64,000 bases of DNA from Arcanobacterium pluranimalium (GTDB lineage: Bacteria; Actinomycetota; Actinomycetes; Actinomycetales; Actinomycetaceae). How positions within the stretch are numbered: the first letter of the stretch is position 1; the number at the start of each line of letters is the position of its first letter. Below are positions 55,415-63,435 of the stretch, one piece after another. The stretch covers positions 1,736,001 through 1,800,000 of the forward strand of contig NZ_JAFBCS010000001.1 in assembly GCF_016907845.1 (NCBI RefSeq). The letters are read 5' to 3'. The translations under genes were made by a program, and so were the position numbers. Under the pieces are notes generated by a model that saw only the letters and a list, made by a program, of their open reading frames with translations, did not search any database and had not been told where the DNA came from.

Positions 55415-55708
55415 TTAAGAAAAGTTTCCGGCAATGTCCTCGTGGTGCTGAATCACTTCAGCCACAACGAACTTGAGGAATTTTTCGGCAAATACCGGAT
55501 CAAGTCCCGCCTCTTGTGCTAAATTCCGCAATTGTGCTATTTGCTCGGCTTCACGATCTGTATCAGATGCAGGTAAAGAATACTGCGCTTTCAGTAAGCC
55601 GACTTGTTTCGTGCAACGAAACCGCTCGGCCAGAATATGCACAAGGGCAGCGTCTAAGTTGTCGATCGTCTTTCGATAAGCTTCCAGCTCAGGTGGGACT
55701 TTTACCAT
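55415..55708 (-). CDS. Chorismate mutase, AroQ class
   Basis: 97-residue helical protein: PPELEAYRKTIDNLDAALVHILAERFRCTKQVG (parts: YRKTIDNLDAALVHILAERF; KQVGLLKAQYSLPASDTDRE). The Arg, Lys and Glu positions of AroQ-type mutases (R at ~12 and 28, K ~39, E near DREAEQ) are recognizable. Converts chorismate to prephenate for Phe/Tyr. Seven bases downstream of clpX on the same strand, an unusual neighbour but the spacing implies one transcript. Monofunctional, intracellular. Confidence 0.85.
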   Translation of the reverse strand: MVKVPPELEAYRKTIDNLDAALVHILAERFRCTKQVGLLKAQYSLPASDTDREAEQIAQLRNLAQEAGLDPVFAEKFLKFVVAEVIQHHEDIAGNFS

Positions 55709-55715
55709 CTTAGCC

Positions 55716-57023
55716 TCACTTTTTACCAGGATTTTGACCTACTGCTTGCGCGATTTTCCCCGATAATACCAACGTAGGAGCTGCACTACCGTCAACTACG
55801 TCACCGGTGATCACAATTTTATCCACATCAGTTCGAGACGGAATTTCAAACATCAGTTCACGCAAAATGTTTTCCAAAATTGACCGCAGGCCGCGTGCAC
55901 CAGTGCCACGAGAAATAGCCTCTTGTGCGATTTTACGCAGCGCTTCATCGGTCATCTCGAGCTTAACGCCATCTAATTCAAACATCTTTTGATACTGCTT
56001 CAGCAAGGCGTTTTTTGGTTCAGTCAAAATACGTACCAGATCGTCCTCAGTAAGTGCCTCCACTGATGCGATAATTGGCAAGCGTCCTACCAGTTCAGGA
56101 ATCAGACCAAACTTGTGCAAATCGTCAGGCGTGACCTCTTTGAAAACGTCGGCACCGGCGTCGGAATCATGCAACTTAGCACCAAAACCGATACCGCGGC
56201 GACCAGCGCGCGTGGAGACAATATCTTCCATGCCCGCGAAAGCACCAGCCAAAATGAAGAGCACATTCGAGGTATCAATCTGCAAGAACTCTTGCTGAGG
56301 GTGCTTGCGACCGCCCGTCGGAGGAACAGATGCTACAGTACCCTCGATAATCTTCAAGAGCGCCTGCTGCACGCCCTCGCCCGAAACATCTCTCGTGATT
56401 GACGGATTTTCAGATTTACGCGAGATCTTGTCGATCTCATCAATGTAGATAATGCCTTTTTGTGCGCGCGGAATATCATCATCAGCTGCCTGAATGAGCT
56501 TGAGCAAGATATTTTCGACGTCCTCGCCCACATAACCAGCTTCGGTGAGAGCAGTAGCATCGGCGATGGCAAAAGGCACATTGAGCATTCTTGCTAAAGA
56601 CTGTGCAAGATAAGTTTTGCCAGTTCCAGTCGGTCCCATAAGCAAGATATTCGATTTGCCAATTTCAACCGTATCAGCTTCGTCTTTTGCAGATTTCTTC
56701 GCTGAATCTGACAGAGTTTCTTGAGCCCGAATCCGCTTGTAATGATTGTAAACCGCCACTGCAAGAGTGCGCTTTGCATCAGACTGACCCACCACATATT
56801 CATCGAGGAAATCATATATTTCTTGCGGTTTTGGCAAAGCGGAATCAATGTGTGTAGACGCAGCTTCTTGGCCGAACTCCTCTTCGATGATCTCGTTACA
56901 AAGCTCTATGCACTCATTACAAATATAAACACCAGAACCTGTGATGAGTTTGCGCACCTGACGCTGGCTCTTCTGGCAAAAAGAGCACTTCAAAATATCT
57001 GCAGCGTCAGCAGTTGGTTTCAT
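55716..57023 (-). CDS. clpX: ATP-dependent Clp protease ATP-binding subunit ClpX
   Basis: Unfoldase that feeds proteins to ClpP. 435 residues. N-terminal zinc finger [17 protein letters not shown] ... [14 protein letters not shown]+ core [26 protein letters not shown]; pore loop and IGF-type loop RRGIGFGA; C-terminal [19 protein letters not shown]. Downstream of clpP1-clpP2 but separated by a 307-bp spacer with a hairpin, so probably transcribed separately. Confidence 0.97.
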   Translation of the reverse strand: MKPTADAADILKCSFCQKSQRQVRKLITGSGVYICNECIELCNEIIEEEFGQEAASTHIDSALPKPQEIYDFLDEYVVGQSDAKRTLAVAVYNHYKRIRAQETLSDSAKKSAKDEADTVEIGKSNILLMGPTGTGKTYLAQSLARMLNVPFAIADATALTEAGYVGEDVENILLKLIQAADDDIPRAQKGIIYIDEIDKISRKSENPSITRDVSGEGVQQALLKIIEGTVASVPPTGGRKHPQQEFLQIDTSNVLFILAGAFAGMEDIVSTRAGRRGIGFGAKLHDSDAGADVFKEVTPDDLHKFGLIPELVGRLPIIASVEALTEDDLVRILTEPKNALLKQYQKMFELDGVKLEMTDEALRKIAQEAISRGTGARGLRSILENILRELMFEIPSRTDVDKIVITGDVVDGSAAPTLVLSGKIAQAVGQNPGKK

Positions 57024-57330
57024 TCCTCATCACACCTCTCAAAACGAGCTTCTTCAATCTTATTCCACACTATTAACAGCATATCTTCCACTTCGCCACA
57101 CCTGAATATCGGGAACACCACTGTGTGAATTGATATGCGATTCGCTCAAAATCTGCACATTGCTCAGCGTAGAAGCTACTCAACGTAGAAGCACTCCCCA
57201 GAAGAAAGAACCGAATGAACGAGCCTAACTTCTGGGGAGCACTTGACCGCAGAGTCAAAATAATTCTCCCGATGCCAAAAGAGGTCACCTCAGCGCCGAG
57301 AAGTTCACCTACGTGAGAATAGACGCGCGA
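57024..57330. other. clpX promoter region / clpP2 terminator spacer
   Basis: 307 bp. A hairpin with an 11-bp stem CTCCCCAGAAG (57194-57204) and CTTCTGGGGAG (57229-57239) with a 24-base loop likely ends the clpP transcript. A small palindrome GCGATTCGC (57137-57145) is next to it. No gene. Confidence 0.5.
57194..57239 (-). terminator. clpP1-clpP2 terminator hairpin
   Basis: Eleven-pair perfect stem with 24-base loop, about 90 bp after the clpP2 stop; no T-run. Confidence 0.5.
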
Positions 57331-58041
57331 TTAAGCTTGTGTTTTTGGATCAGCTTTACGTGATGTGAGCACTTGATCGACCAAACCGTATTCCTTTGCC
57401 TGCTCAGCAGTGAGGATTTTATCGCGAGCGATGTCCTTTTCAATCTGCTCAGCAGAAGTACCAGAATGCTTGGCGAGGGTATCGATCAACCAACGGTTCA
57501 TACGATCGATCTCATCGGCGACGATTGCGATATCCGATGCTTGACCTTGTACACCCTCCATAGCCGGCTGGTGAATCAAGATGCGCGCATTGGGCAATGC
57601 GAGTCGGCGTCCTGGCGAACCAGCGGCCAACAAAATTGCGGCAGCAGAAGCAGCCTGCCCAAGGCATACGGTTTGAATCTGTGGCTTGACGTACTGCATA
57701 GTGTCGTAAATCGCTGTAAGTGCAGTGAACGATCCACCCGGAGAGTTGATGTACATGGTAATCGGCGATTCTGGATCAATCGATTCCAAGACCAACAATT
57801 GCGCCATAATATCGTCTGCCGAAGCATCATCAACTTGCACGCCTAAGAACACAATACGATCTTCAAAGAGCTTCGCATACGGATCTTGACGCTTGTAACC
57901 ATAAGGTGTGCGCTCTTCGAAATTTGGAAGAATATAACGATTAGTAGGCATTGCAGGTGCCGTACCAAATGGCACAGGATTCATACCAGCATTTGGCATA
58001 TTTTGCGCCTGCACGGAGGCATGAGGAAAGAAGTTATTCAT
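57331..58041 (-). CDS. clpP2: ATP-dependent Clp protease proteolytic subunit (second, ClpP2)
   Basis: Serine protease subunit that forms the mixed ClpP1P2 tetradecamer of actinobacteria. 236 residues with a ~40-residue N-terminal extension before the core. Catalytic Ser in LGQAASAAAILLAAG, His in ARILIHQPAMEG, Asp in EKDIARDKILTAEQAKEYG. 14 bases after clpP1; ribosome-binding site AAAGGAGG precedes ATG 58041. Confidence 0.95.
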   Translation of the reverse strand: MNNFFPHASVQAQNMPNAGMNPVPFGTAPAMPTNRYILPNFEERTPYGYKRQDPYAKLFEDRIVFLGVQVDDASADDIMAQLLVLESIDPESPITMYINSPGGSFTALTAIYDTMQYVKPQIQTVCLGQAASAAAILLAAGSPGRRLALPNARILIHQPAMEGVQGQASDIAIVADEIDRMNRWLIDTLAKHSGTSAEQIEKDIARDKILTAEQAKEYGLVDQVLTSRKADPKTQA

Positions 58042-58055
58042 GGTTGTAGCCTCCT

Positions 58056-58766
58056 TTAGTTTGCTTCTTCATTAACTGGAATTGTGCGATCGACGCCGCC
58101 TCCGCCAATTACCGAGGACGAATTCGTGATGATGTGATCTGCGAAGCCGTATTCGACCGCTTCGGTTGCGGTAAACCAGTGGTCACGATCTGAATCTTCG
58201 AGAATCTGCTCCACAGTCTTGCCCGTATGCTTGGCATTGAGTTCAGAGAGTTCTTGTTTCATCTGCAGAATAAGATCTGCATTAATGCGAATCTCCGTTG
58301 CGGTACCGCCAGCTCCACCTAAAGGCTGATGCATCAGCACGCGCGTGTGCGGAGTAATGTAGCGCTTACCCTTAGCGCCAGCTGAGAGCAAGAACTGACC
58401 CATCGAAGCAGCAAGTCCCATGCCAACAGTTGCCACATCCGGCTTGATGTATTCCATAGTGTCAAAAATGGCCATGCCAGCAGTCACCGAACCACCTGGC
58501 GAGTTAATGTAAAGATAAATATCTTTATCTGGATCTTCCGCAGCGAGTAATAGCAGCTGAGCACAAATCATATTGGCATTCTCATCGCGAACCTGATCGC
58601 CGAGCCAAATGATTCGTTCCTTGAGCAAGCGATTATATATTGAGTCTCCAAGGCCAAAACCTTGTTGACCCTCTCCAGCAAGCTGTGGCACGTTGGTCAC
58701 GTAAACTCCTTCTAAATTCAAAGCACTCTTCGCGGTACGAATAAACGGCGAAGAACGTATTTCCAT
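58056..58766 (-). CDS. clpP1: ATP-dependent Clp protease proteolytic subunit (first, ClpP1)
   Basis: First subunit of the paired Clp proteases. 236 residues. Ser in [16 protein letters not shown], His in [14 protein letters not shown], Asp in [18 protein letters not shown]. The first ~25 residues precede the usual actinobacterial start and may be partly propeptide. A candidate ClgR site (58817-58827) and a -10 TATGAA (58802-58807) are upstream. Confidence 0.95.
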   Translation of the reverse strand: MEIRSSPFIRTAKSALNLEGVYVTNVPQLAGEGQQGFGLGDSIYNRLLKERIIWLGDQVRDENANMICAQLLLLAAEDPDKDIYLYINSPGGSVTAGMAIFDTMEYIKPDVATVGMGLAASMGQFLLSAGAKGKRYITPHTRVLMHQPLGGAGGTATEIRINADLILQMKQELSELNAKHTGKTVEQILEDSDRDHWFTATEAVEYGFADHIITNSSSVIGGGGVDRTIPVNEEAN

Positions 58767-58816
58767 ATACAGGTTAGCCCTTTTTCGGCTGAATTCTTAG
58801 TTTCATAGGCAGCTTT

Positions 58817-58827
58817 CGCTGATGGCG
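58817..58827. promoter_or_regulatory. Candidate ClgR box upstream of clpP1
   Basis: CGCTGATGGCG matches the core CGCYNANRGCG of the ClgR motif I know from Corynebacterium clpP and clpC. It lies about 50 bp upstream of the clpP1 start and 9 bp upstream of a TATGAA -10 box, a normal activator position. Confidence 0.45.
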
Positions 58828-58859
58828 CAGGAAAACGAGCGGGGGCGCGCAGAGACGAA

Positions 58860-58895
58860 GCGGAGGGAAGAGAAATGGATTTCTCTTCCCTCCGC
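58860..58895 (-). terminator. tig terminator hairpin, 16-bp perfect stem
   Basis: Stem 58860-58875 with 58880-58895 and a four-base loop, 51 bp after the tig stop. No T-run. Separates tig from the ClpP operon. Confidence 0.7.
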
Positions 58896-58946
58896 ACAGT
58901 CGAAGTCGTTAATTAAGGATTATCGTTGATCCTCAATGAACGATTT

Positions 58947-60491
58947 TCAGGCTCCAAAATTGATCAGTTCATCTTTGGTAAGCTTCTTGGCTTCAGCTTC
59001 GCTGAGTTCACCAGTAGATACGCGGTATGCAATCCAGTCGGCTTTCAATGCGGACTTCGCAGGAGCTTCGCCAGTTGCTTCTACAGAATCGCTTGCTTCC
59101 TTGGCTGGCTCAGCAGCTTCTTCAGCTTTTTCAGCCTTCTTTGCAGACGCCTTCTTGGTCACCTTACGGGTCGGCTTCTTGTTAAACTCAGGAGTCTTCT
59201 CATTTTCAGGAGCTTCACCCAAAACAGCAGTGACGTCGACGGTCTTGCCCTTGTCGTCCACGACCTTAGCCAACCGCATAGCCGCAATGACTGCCTTATT
59301 GCGGGCAAGCTCGCCAGCAAAAGCGTTGAGCTGGTTAGCCTGAGCAGCTGCCTGAATGAACTGGTTCGGATCCATTCCGTACATCTGAGCTTGCTGCAGT
59401 AGGAAGTTGAGCAGTTCATCTTGAGCGACGTCTACGCCAAAGCCTTCGGCGTACTCATCAAGCAGCAGCTGCAACTTGAGCTGCTTCTCGATTTCAGCAC
59501 GAATTTCTTTGCCGTGCTCATCATCTGCATCCTTGCCCTCATTGTGCAGGTGATTTGCTACTTCTTCTTCAATCACAGACTGTGGAAGTGGGAACTGTGC
59601 AAGCTTCTCGAGTTCTTCGATGAGCTTCTGCTCTGCACCCATGAGCTGAGCATCTGCCTTCGATTTTGCAGCGGTCTCACGAAGATCAGCCTTAAGCTCA
59701 TCAATCGTGTCGAATTCCGAAGCCATCTGAGCGAACTCGTCGTCGGCTTCTGGAAGAACCGACTCTTTCACGGAGTGAACGGTCACGGAAACGTTCGCCT
59801 CTTCGCCCTCGTGGTCACCACCAGCGAGCTTAGCGGTAAATTCGACGACGTCGCCCGCCTTAGCACCCGTCAGAGCCTTATCTTGTCCCTCGAGCATGTT
59901 GCCGTCACCAATGCGGTAAGAAACGCCAGCGACGTCGTCCACCTCTTCGTCACCAATCTTGGCAACTAGATCGATATTGACGTAATCGCCTTTCTTGGCC
60001 TTGCGGTTCACATCAGTGAGGGTGGCAAAACGCTCCTGCAGATCTACGAGAGCTGCAGCTACGTCGTCGTCGCTAACTTCAGTGGACGGAACTTCAACGG
60101 TGATGTCCGCTGGATTTGGAAGCGAAATCTCAGGACGAATATCAACTTCAACCGTAAACTTAAGTTCGGTCTTATCGCCATTTCCAGACATTTCCGGAAC
60201 TTCATTGATAGCAACTTCTGGACGTGACATCGGACGCACATCAGCTTCCACGACTGCCTGCTGGTAGTAAGCGTCGAGGTTGTCGTTGATGGCCTGCTCG
60301 ATAATGTAGCCCTTGCCAATATTAGCTTCGAGAACGCGGCGTGGCGCCTTACCTGGGCGGAAACCAGGAATATTTACCTGCTTAGCGAGGGACTTCGCCG
60401 CCTTCTCATAGGCTGGCTTGAACTCTTCAGCTGAAACTGCGACGTCCAACTGAACGCGGGTCTCGCTGAGGTACTCGACGGAATTCTTCAC
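58947..60491 (-). CDS. tig: Trigger factor (ribosome-associated chaperone/PPIase)
   Basis: Folds nascent chains at the ribosome exit. 514 residues from GTG 60491 (GGAG eight bases before); an ATG at 60509 has no site. Ribosome-binding loop NIPGFRPGKAPRRVLEANIG; the FKBP domain KKGDYVNIDLVAKIGDEE; long helical arms. The last ~75 residues are an added Lys/Ala/Glu-rich stretch (PTRKVTKKASAKKAEKAEE) ending in a short module ADWIAYRVSTGELSEAEAKK that ends DELINFGA. Core is complete. Confidence 0.95.
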   Translation of the reverse strand: MKNSVEYLSETRVQLDVAVSAEEFKPAYEKAAKSLAKQVNIPGFRPGKAPRRVLEANIGKGYIIEQAINDNLDAYYQQAVVEADVRPMSRPEVAINEVPEMSGNGDKTELKFTVEVDIRPEISLPNPADITVEVPSTEVSDDDVAAALVDLQERFATLTDVNRKAKKGDYVNIDLVAKIGDEEVDDVAGVSYRIGDGNMLEGQDKALTGAKAGDVVEFTAKLAGGDHEGEEANVSVTVHSVKESVLPEADDEFAQMASEFDTIDELKADLRETAAKSKADAQLMGAEQKLIEELEKLAQFPLPQSVIEEEVANHLHNEGKDADDEHGKEIRAEIEKQLKLQLLLDEYAEGFGVDVAQDELLNFLLQQAQMYGMDPNQFIQAAAQANQLNAFAGELARNKAVIAAMRLAKVVDDKGKTVDVTAVLGEAPENEKTPEFNKKPTRKVTKKASAKKAEKAEEAAEPAKEASDSVEATGEAPAKSALKADWIAYRVSTGELSEAEAKKLTKDELINFGA

Positions 60492-60857
60492 AGAGATTAC
60501 TCCACTCATAAGATCTAGAGGGCGGTTCCCCACCCAGTTTTTCTCACCTACCTGCGGATTCATATGAGATACATACGAAGCGAGCCTAGGGCGGTGACGT
60601 TTCCAAGGCGCTGTTCGGCTCGAAACAAACGAATCGCCGCACCAGCTCATATGACGAAGTCAAAACTGAGACGAAGATTAGCTGTATCGAGGAGTACACG
60701 CATACTGTTCCATAATAAAACAGAATCGGCGGTTTAGACCTAATTATCCTCCATGAGAGTAAACACAAGTTTCGACAATCTACGATCGCATGATGCGAGC
60801 GGGGAAAAGAAAAACCCGAGAAATCTTTTTCTTTGATTTCTCGGGCTTTCGCACCGT
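60492..60857. other. tig upstream spacer
   Basis: 366 bp between tig and tRNA-Pro. On the minus strand a weak promoter candidate is TTGTGT and TAATTA with 16-base spacing near 60750-60775, about 260 bp upstream of tig. The part next to the tRNA holds its terminator. No gene that I can support. Confidence 0.4.
60810..60845 (-). terminator. tRNA-Pro terminator
   Basis: Eleven-pair stem 60815-60825 / 60835-60845 and TTTTT on the minus strand, 13 bp after the tRNA. Confidence 0.85.
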
Positions 60858-60930
60858 CGGGGTAGCGGGATTTGAACCCACGGCCTTCCGCTCCCAAAGC
60901 GGACGCGCTACCAAACTGCGCCATACCCCG
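60858..60930 (-). tRNA. tRNA-Pro(UGG)
   Basis: Folds as a standard 73-nt cloverleaf: acceptor CGGGGTA/TACCCCG, D arm GCGC/GCGC, anticodon loop TTTGGGA with anticodon TGG, T loop TTCAAAT. The CCA end is not encoded. Reads Pro codons. Confidence 0.97.
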
Positions 60931-61145
60931 TGCTCAATAAATATTAGACAATGAATTTTGTTTTGACCAATCACATGCAATTGTGTGACATAAACATCAC
61001 CTCGACCACCACCTCACCAGCGAATGTGAGAGCCACGTGAACACGGCAATCAAGCGAGGACAGAGTGTGACCCACCCGTCACTGCCAGCAATTTTCGTTA
61101 CGTGCATTTTCTTGCTAAACTCTTACAGTCGGCTCAGCTGGCAAC

Positions 61146-61216
61146 GCGAGTGTAGCTTAATGGTAAAGCCTCTGCCTTCCAAGCAGATGACGCGGGTTCG
61201 ATTCCCGTCACTCGCT
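61146..61216 (+). tRNA. tRNA-Gly(UCC)
   Basis: 71-nt cloverleaf: acceptor GCGAGTG/CACTCGC, anticodon loop CTTCCAA with anticodon TCC, T loop TTCGATT in CGGG/CCCG context. CCA not encoded. Confidence 0.97.
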
Positions 61217-61224
61217 CGAATTTT

Positions 61225-61256
61225 ATGCAGCCAAGTTTTCTTGGCTGCATTTTTTG
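61225..61256 (+). terminator. tRNA-Gly terminator
   Basis: Eleven-bp stem ATGCAGCCAAG / CTTGGCTGCAT with a TTTT loop and TTTTT directly after. Confidence 0.9.
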
Positions 61257-61360
61257 TGCTGCCATGGGGTGGGAATCGAACCCGCATGAAAGCGGGGCCC
61301 CCGCGTTTTATCAGAGCGGGCGTCCTGAGTTTTTATCAGAGCGGGCGCCCCGCGAGTCCT

Positions 61361-61422
61361 TTTTGGTGCGCTTTTTGCAACTAGTCGATATATATCGAGA
61401 TGTTGCCAAAAGCGCACCAAAA
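61361..61422. repeat. Large imperfect inverted repeat with nested palindrome
   Basis: Arms 61361-61381 and 61402-61422 pair in 20 of 21 positions. The loop contains a perfect 14-base palindrome TCGATATATATCGA (61385-61398), so the whole can form one extended hairpin. Confidence 0.85.
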
Positions 61423-61454
61423 CTCGCATATTTTGCCGTTTATGATCACTCCCC

Positions 61455-61504
61455 AAAAAACGAATCGCGCCACACATCCCAATCCTCAATGCGCGGCGCG
61501 ATTC
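61455..61504 (-). terminator. Metal ABC operon Rho-independent terminator
   Basis: Ten-pair stem GAATCGCGCC (61462-61471) / GGCGCGATTC (61495-61504) with a 23-base loop, followed on the minus strand by TTTTTT (61455-61460). Confidence 0.75.
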
Positions 61505-61582
61505 TCTCGCATAGAGCCCTTCCCTTTTCTCTATACGAATTCTCTACACAAATCCTTGCTGACCTCAGCGATTACACAAGCA

Positions 61583-62494
61583 TTAAACGGCTACATACGC
61601 ACCGTCCGTCAGTGATTCGCGGCGGCGTCGCCGGTATTCGCTGCGCCGGCGCTGACGCCACACAATACGCATCGCGAAAAAGACCAGCAAAAACGTAACA
61701 CCTTCAACAGTTGCCATCATCGCTGATGTCGCTAGATCAAACTGATATGAAATCCCAAATCCCACCACAGCCACAATGATGGAAATCAGCACAGTCATTG
61801 CCATCATCGAAGTCATTTTGCGAGTTAAAAGCCGCGCTGTAGCAGCTGGAACGATCAGCAACGCCACAACCAAAACCGCCCCTGCCACCTTAAACGCAGC
61901 AGTGATAGTAATAGACACAACGAACATCAGTGCATAATTAACCGCCCGCACCGGATAACCGTGCAGCTTGGCCAGCTGCGGATCAAAGGTCGTGACGATC
62001 AAAGCGCGCCACAATATCACAAAACACAATGCGTCAAATATCAACACTCCCAGCATGACCCAAAAGTGCACCGGCCCAAAATCGACGTCGCCAATCACAA
62101 GATGCGTTATCGATGCAATATTTAAATCGCCTTCCAAAACCGCATCTTCATGCAGGTGAATCTTCGAAAATACAGTCGAAAGCATCACCACGCCCAGCGA
62201 GAACAGCGCCGGGAAGAACACGCCGATCGTCGCGTCAGCATTGACGAGGCCAGTGAGACGCAAGGCTTCAGAAGCAAATACGATGATCATTCCCATGAAC
62301 GCTGCGCCTATAATGAGTCCCGGCGAATCGATTGAGCCAATGATCCACGCTGCCAAGACGATCCCTGGCAGCATGCCGTGGCTCATAGCGTCTGCAAACA
62401 TCGACTGTTTGCGCACCACCAAAAACACCCCAGCAACGGCGCACGTAATCGAGGTAATTATCGCCAGCATCAGTACCGAAATTGCCACACTCAT
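61583..62494 (-). CDS. Metal ABC transporter permease (ABC-3 family), second
   Basis: Membrane subunit of a Mn/Zn/Fe importer. 303 residues, eight to nine hydrophobic segments; conserved family blocks CAVAGVFLVVRKQSMFADAM, SHGMLPGIVLAAW and GAVLVVALLIVPAATARLLT. Its ATG shares one base with the preceding permease stop. C-terminus is Arg-rich. Two permeases per importer suggests a heterodimer (as in MntCD/TroCD/SitCD). Confidence 0.9.
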   Translation of the reverse strand: MSVAISVLMLAIITSITCAVAGVFLVVRKQSMFADAMSHGMLPGIVLAAWIIGSIDSPGLIIGAAFMGMIIVFASEALRLTGLVNADATIGVFFPALFSLGVVMLSTVFSKIHLHEDAVLEGDLNIASITHLVIGDVDFGPVHFWVMLGVLIFDALCFVILWRALIVTTFDPQLAKLHGYPVRAVNYALMFVVSITITAAFKVAGAVLVVALLIVPAATARLLTRKMTSMMAMTVLISIIVAVVGFGISYQFDLATSAMMATVEGVTFLLVFFAMRIVWRQRRRSEYRRRRRESLTDGAYVAV

Positions 62495-63429
62495 CAGTGC
62501 GCTCCGATCTCTTGCGCGATTCGCCGCTGTAGTTCACGACGACGCCGCACCCGCCGTATTTTTTGCATCACCAAGGATCGTCGTGGCGAGCATACGAGTG
62601 AAAATAGCAGTGTAAATGTAAGTATCAGCACGATCACAGGCCCGGTGGGCACTGAACCAAGCGAGACTGATAGCCAGGTGCCGAGCACCGAGGATAGACC
62701 TCCTACTAGTCCTGCAATAATCGCCATTGGCAAGAGCCGATTAGCCCATTGACGAGCTGCAGCGGGCGGAATAATCGCAAAGGCCACCATCAGGATTAGA
62801 CCCACTGCTTTCACTCCAAGCACAACAGCTACTACTGTAGGACCAAGCAATAATGGCGTGAGAAATTTGGGCGAAAATCCTTGCACACTCACGAATTGCG
62901 GATCGAAACAAAATGCGGAGAATTCTTTTCTGAACAGGACGACGATCACCAAACACATCGCACCCAAAACGGCAATCGTTAATACATCAGAAATCGTCAA
63001 CGACGTCGCCGATCCAAGCAAAGCCGAGGAAATCCCTCCTTTACCAGGGAAGCTCCCGTGAATGATAACTCGTAGCAGCACGAGGCCTCCTCCGTAGAAG
63101 AGGGCGAGCATAACAGCCATCGTGGTGTCGTCGCCAAGAGGCGTCGTGCGCGCAATCCAATCAGAGAGCAACACTGCCACAAGAGCAGCTAAAACGGATC
63201 CAATCACGAGCACAATCAAAGAGCGTCCATCAACGCCAAATACCGCCGATGCCACGATGAACGCGCCCATCACACCGAGGGTGGAGGCATGACCAATCAC
63301 GTCTGATAGCAAAGACTGGCGTCTTACGTACAGAAAACAACCGAGCACCCCGCATACCAGCCCAATCATGAATGTGCCGATCGAGATGATTCGATAAGAG
63401 TGAGTAGAAAGAAAAGCGATCAAATCCAC
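62494..63429 (-). CDS. Metal ABC transporter permease (ABC-3 family), first
   Basis: 311 residues: GLVCGVLGCFLYVRRQSLLSDVIGHAS, TTMAVMLALFYGGGLVLL, VKAVGLILMVAFAIIPPAAARQWA (quoted in parts) are the ABC-3 marks; C-terminus is basic (RRVRRRRELQRR). Starts six bases after the ATPase gene stop, so the three are one transcript. Confidence 0.9.
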   Translation of the reverse strand: MDLIAFLSTHSYRIISIGTFMIGLVCGVLGCFLYVRRQSLLSDVIGHASTLGVMGAFIVASAVFGVDGRSLIVLVIGSVLAALVAVLLSDWIARTTPLGDDTTMAVMLALFYGGGLVLLRVIIHGSFPGKGGISSALLGSATSLTISDVLTIAVLGAMCLVIVVLFRKEFSAFCFDPQFVSVQGFSPKFLTPLLLGPTVVAVVLGVKAVGLILMVAFAIIPPAAARQWANRLLPMAIIAGLVGGLSSVLGTWLSVSLGSVPTGPVIVLILTFTLLFSLVCSPRRSLVMQKIRRVRRRRELQRRIAQEIGAH

Positions 63430-63435
63430 GAGCAG

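Larger units (their letters stand above)
61217..61582. other. Hairpin-rich spacer with tRNA-like relic
   Basis: 366 bp, no gene. In order: tRNA-Gly terminator (61225-61256), a minus-strand tRNA 3'-half-like segment with duplicated GC-rich unit (61262-61350), a 62-bp cruciform (61361-61422) and the metal operon terminator (61455-61504). Confidence 0.6.

Noticed and set aside
60586-60924. 112-residue frame across tRNA-Pro
   Set aside because: Includes the tRNA gene and its terminator; not a protein gene.
61225-61698. 157-residue frame in the spacer after tRNA-Gly
   Set aside because: Overlaps terminators and the inverted repeat; not supported.
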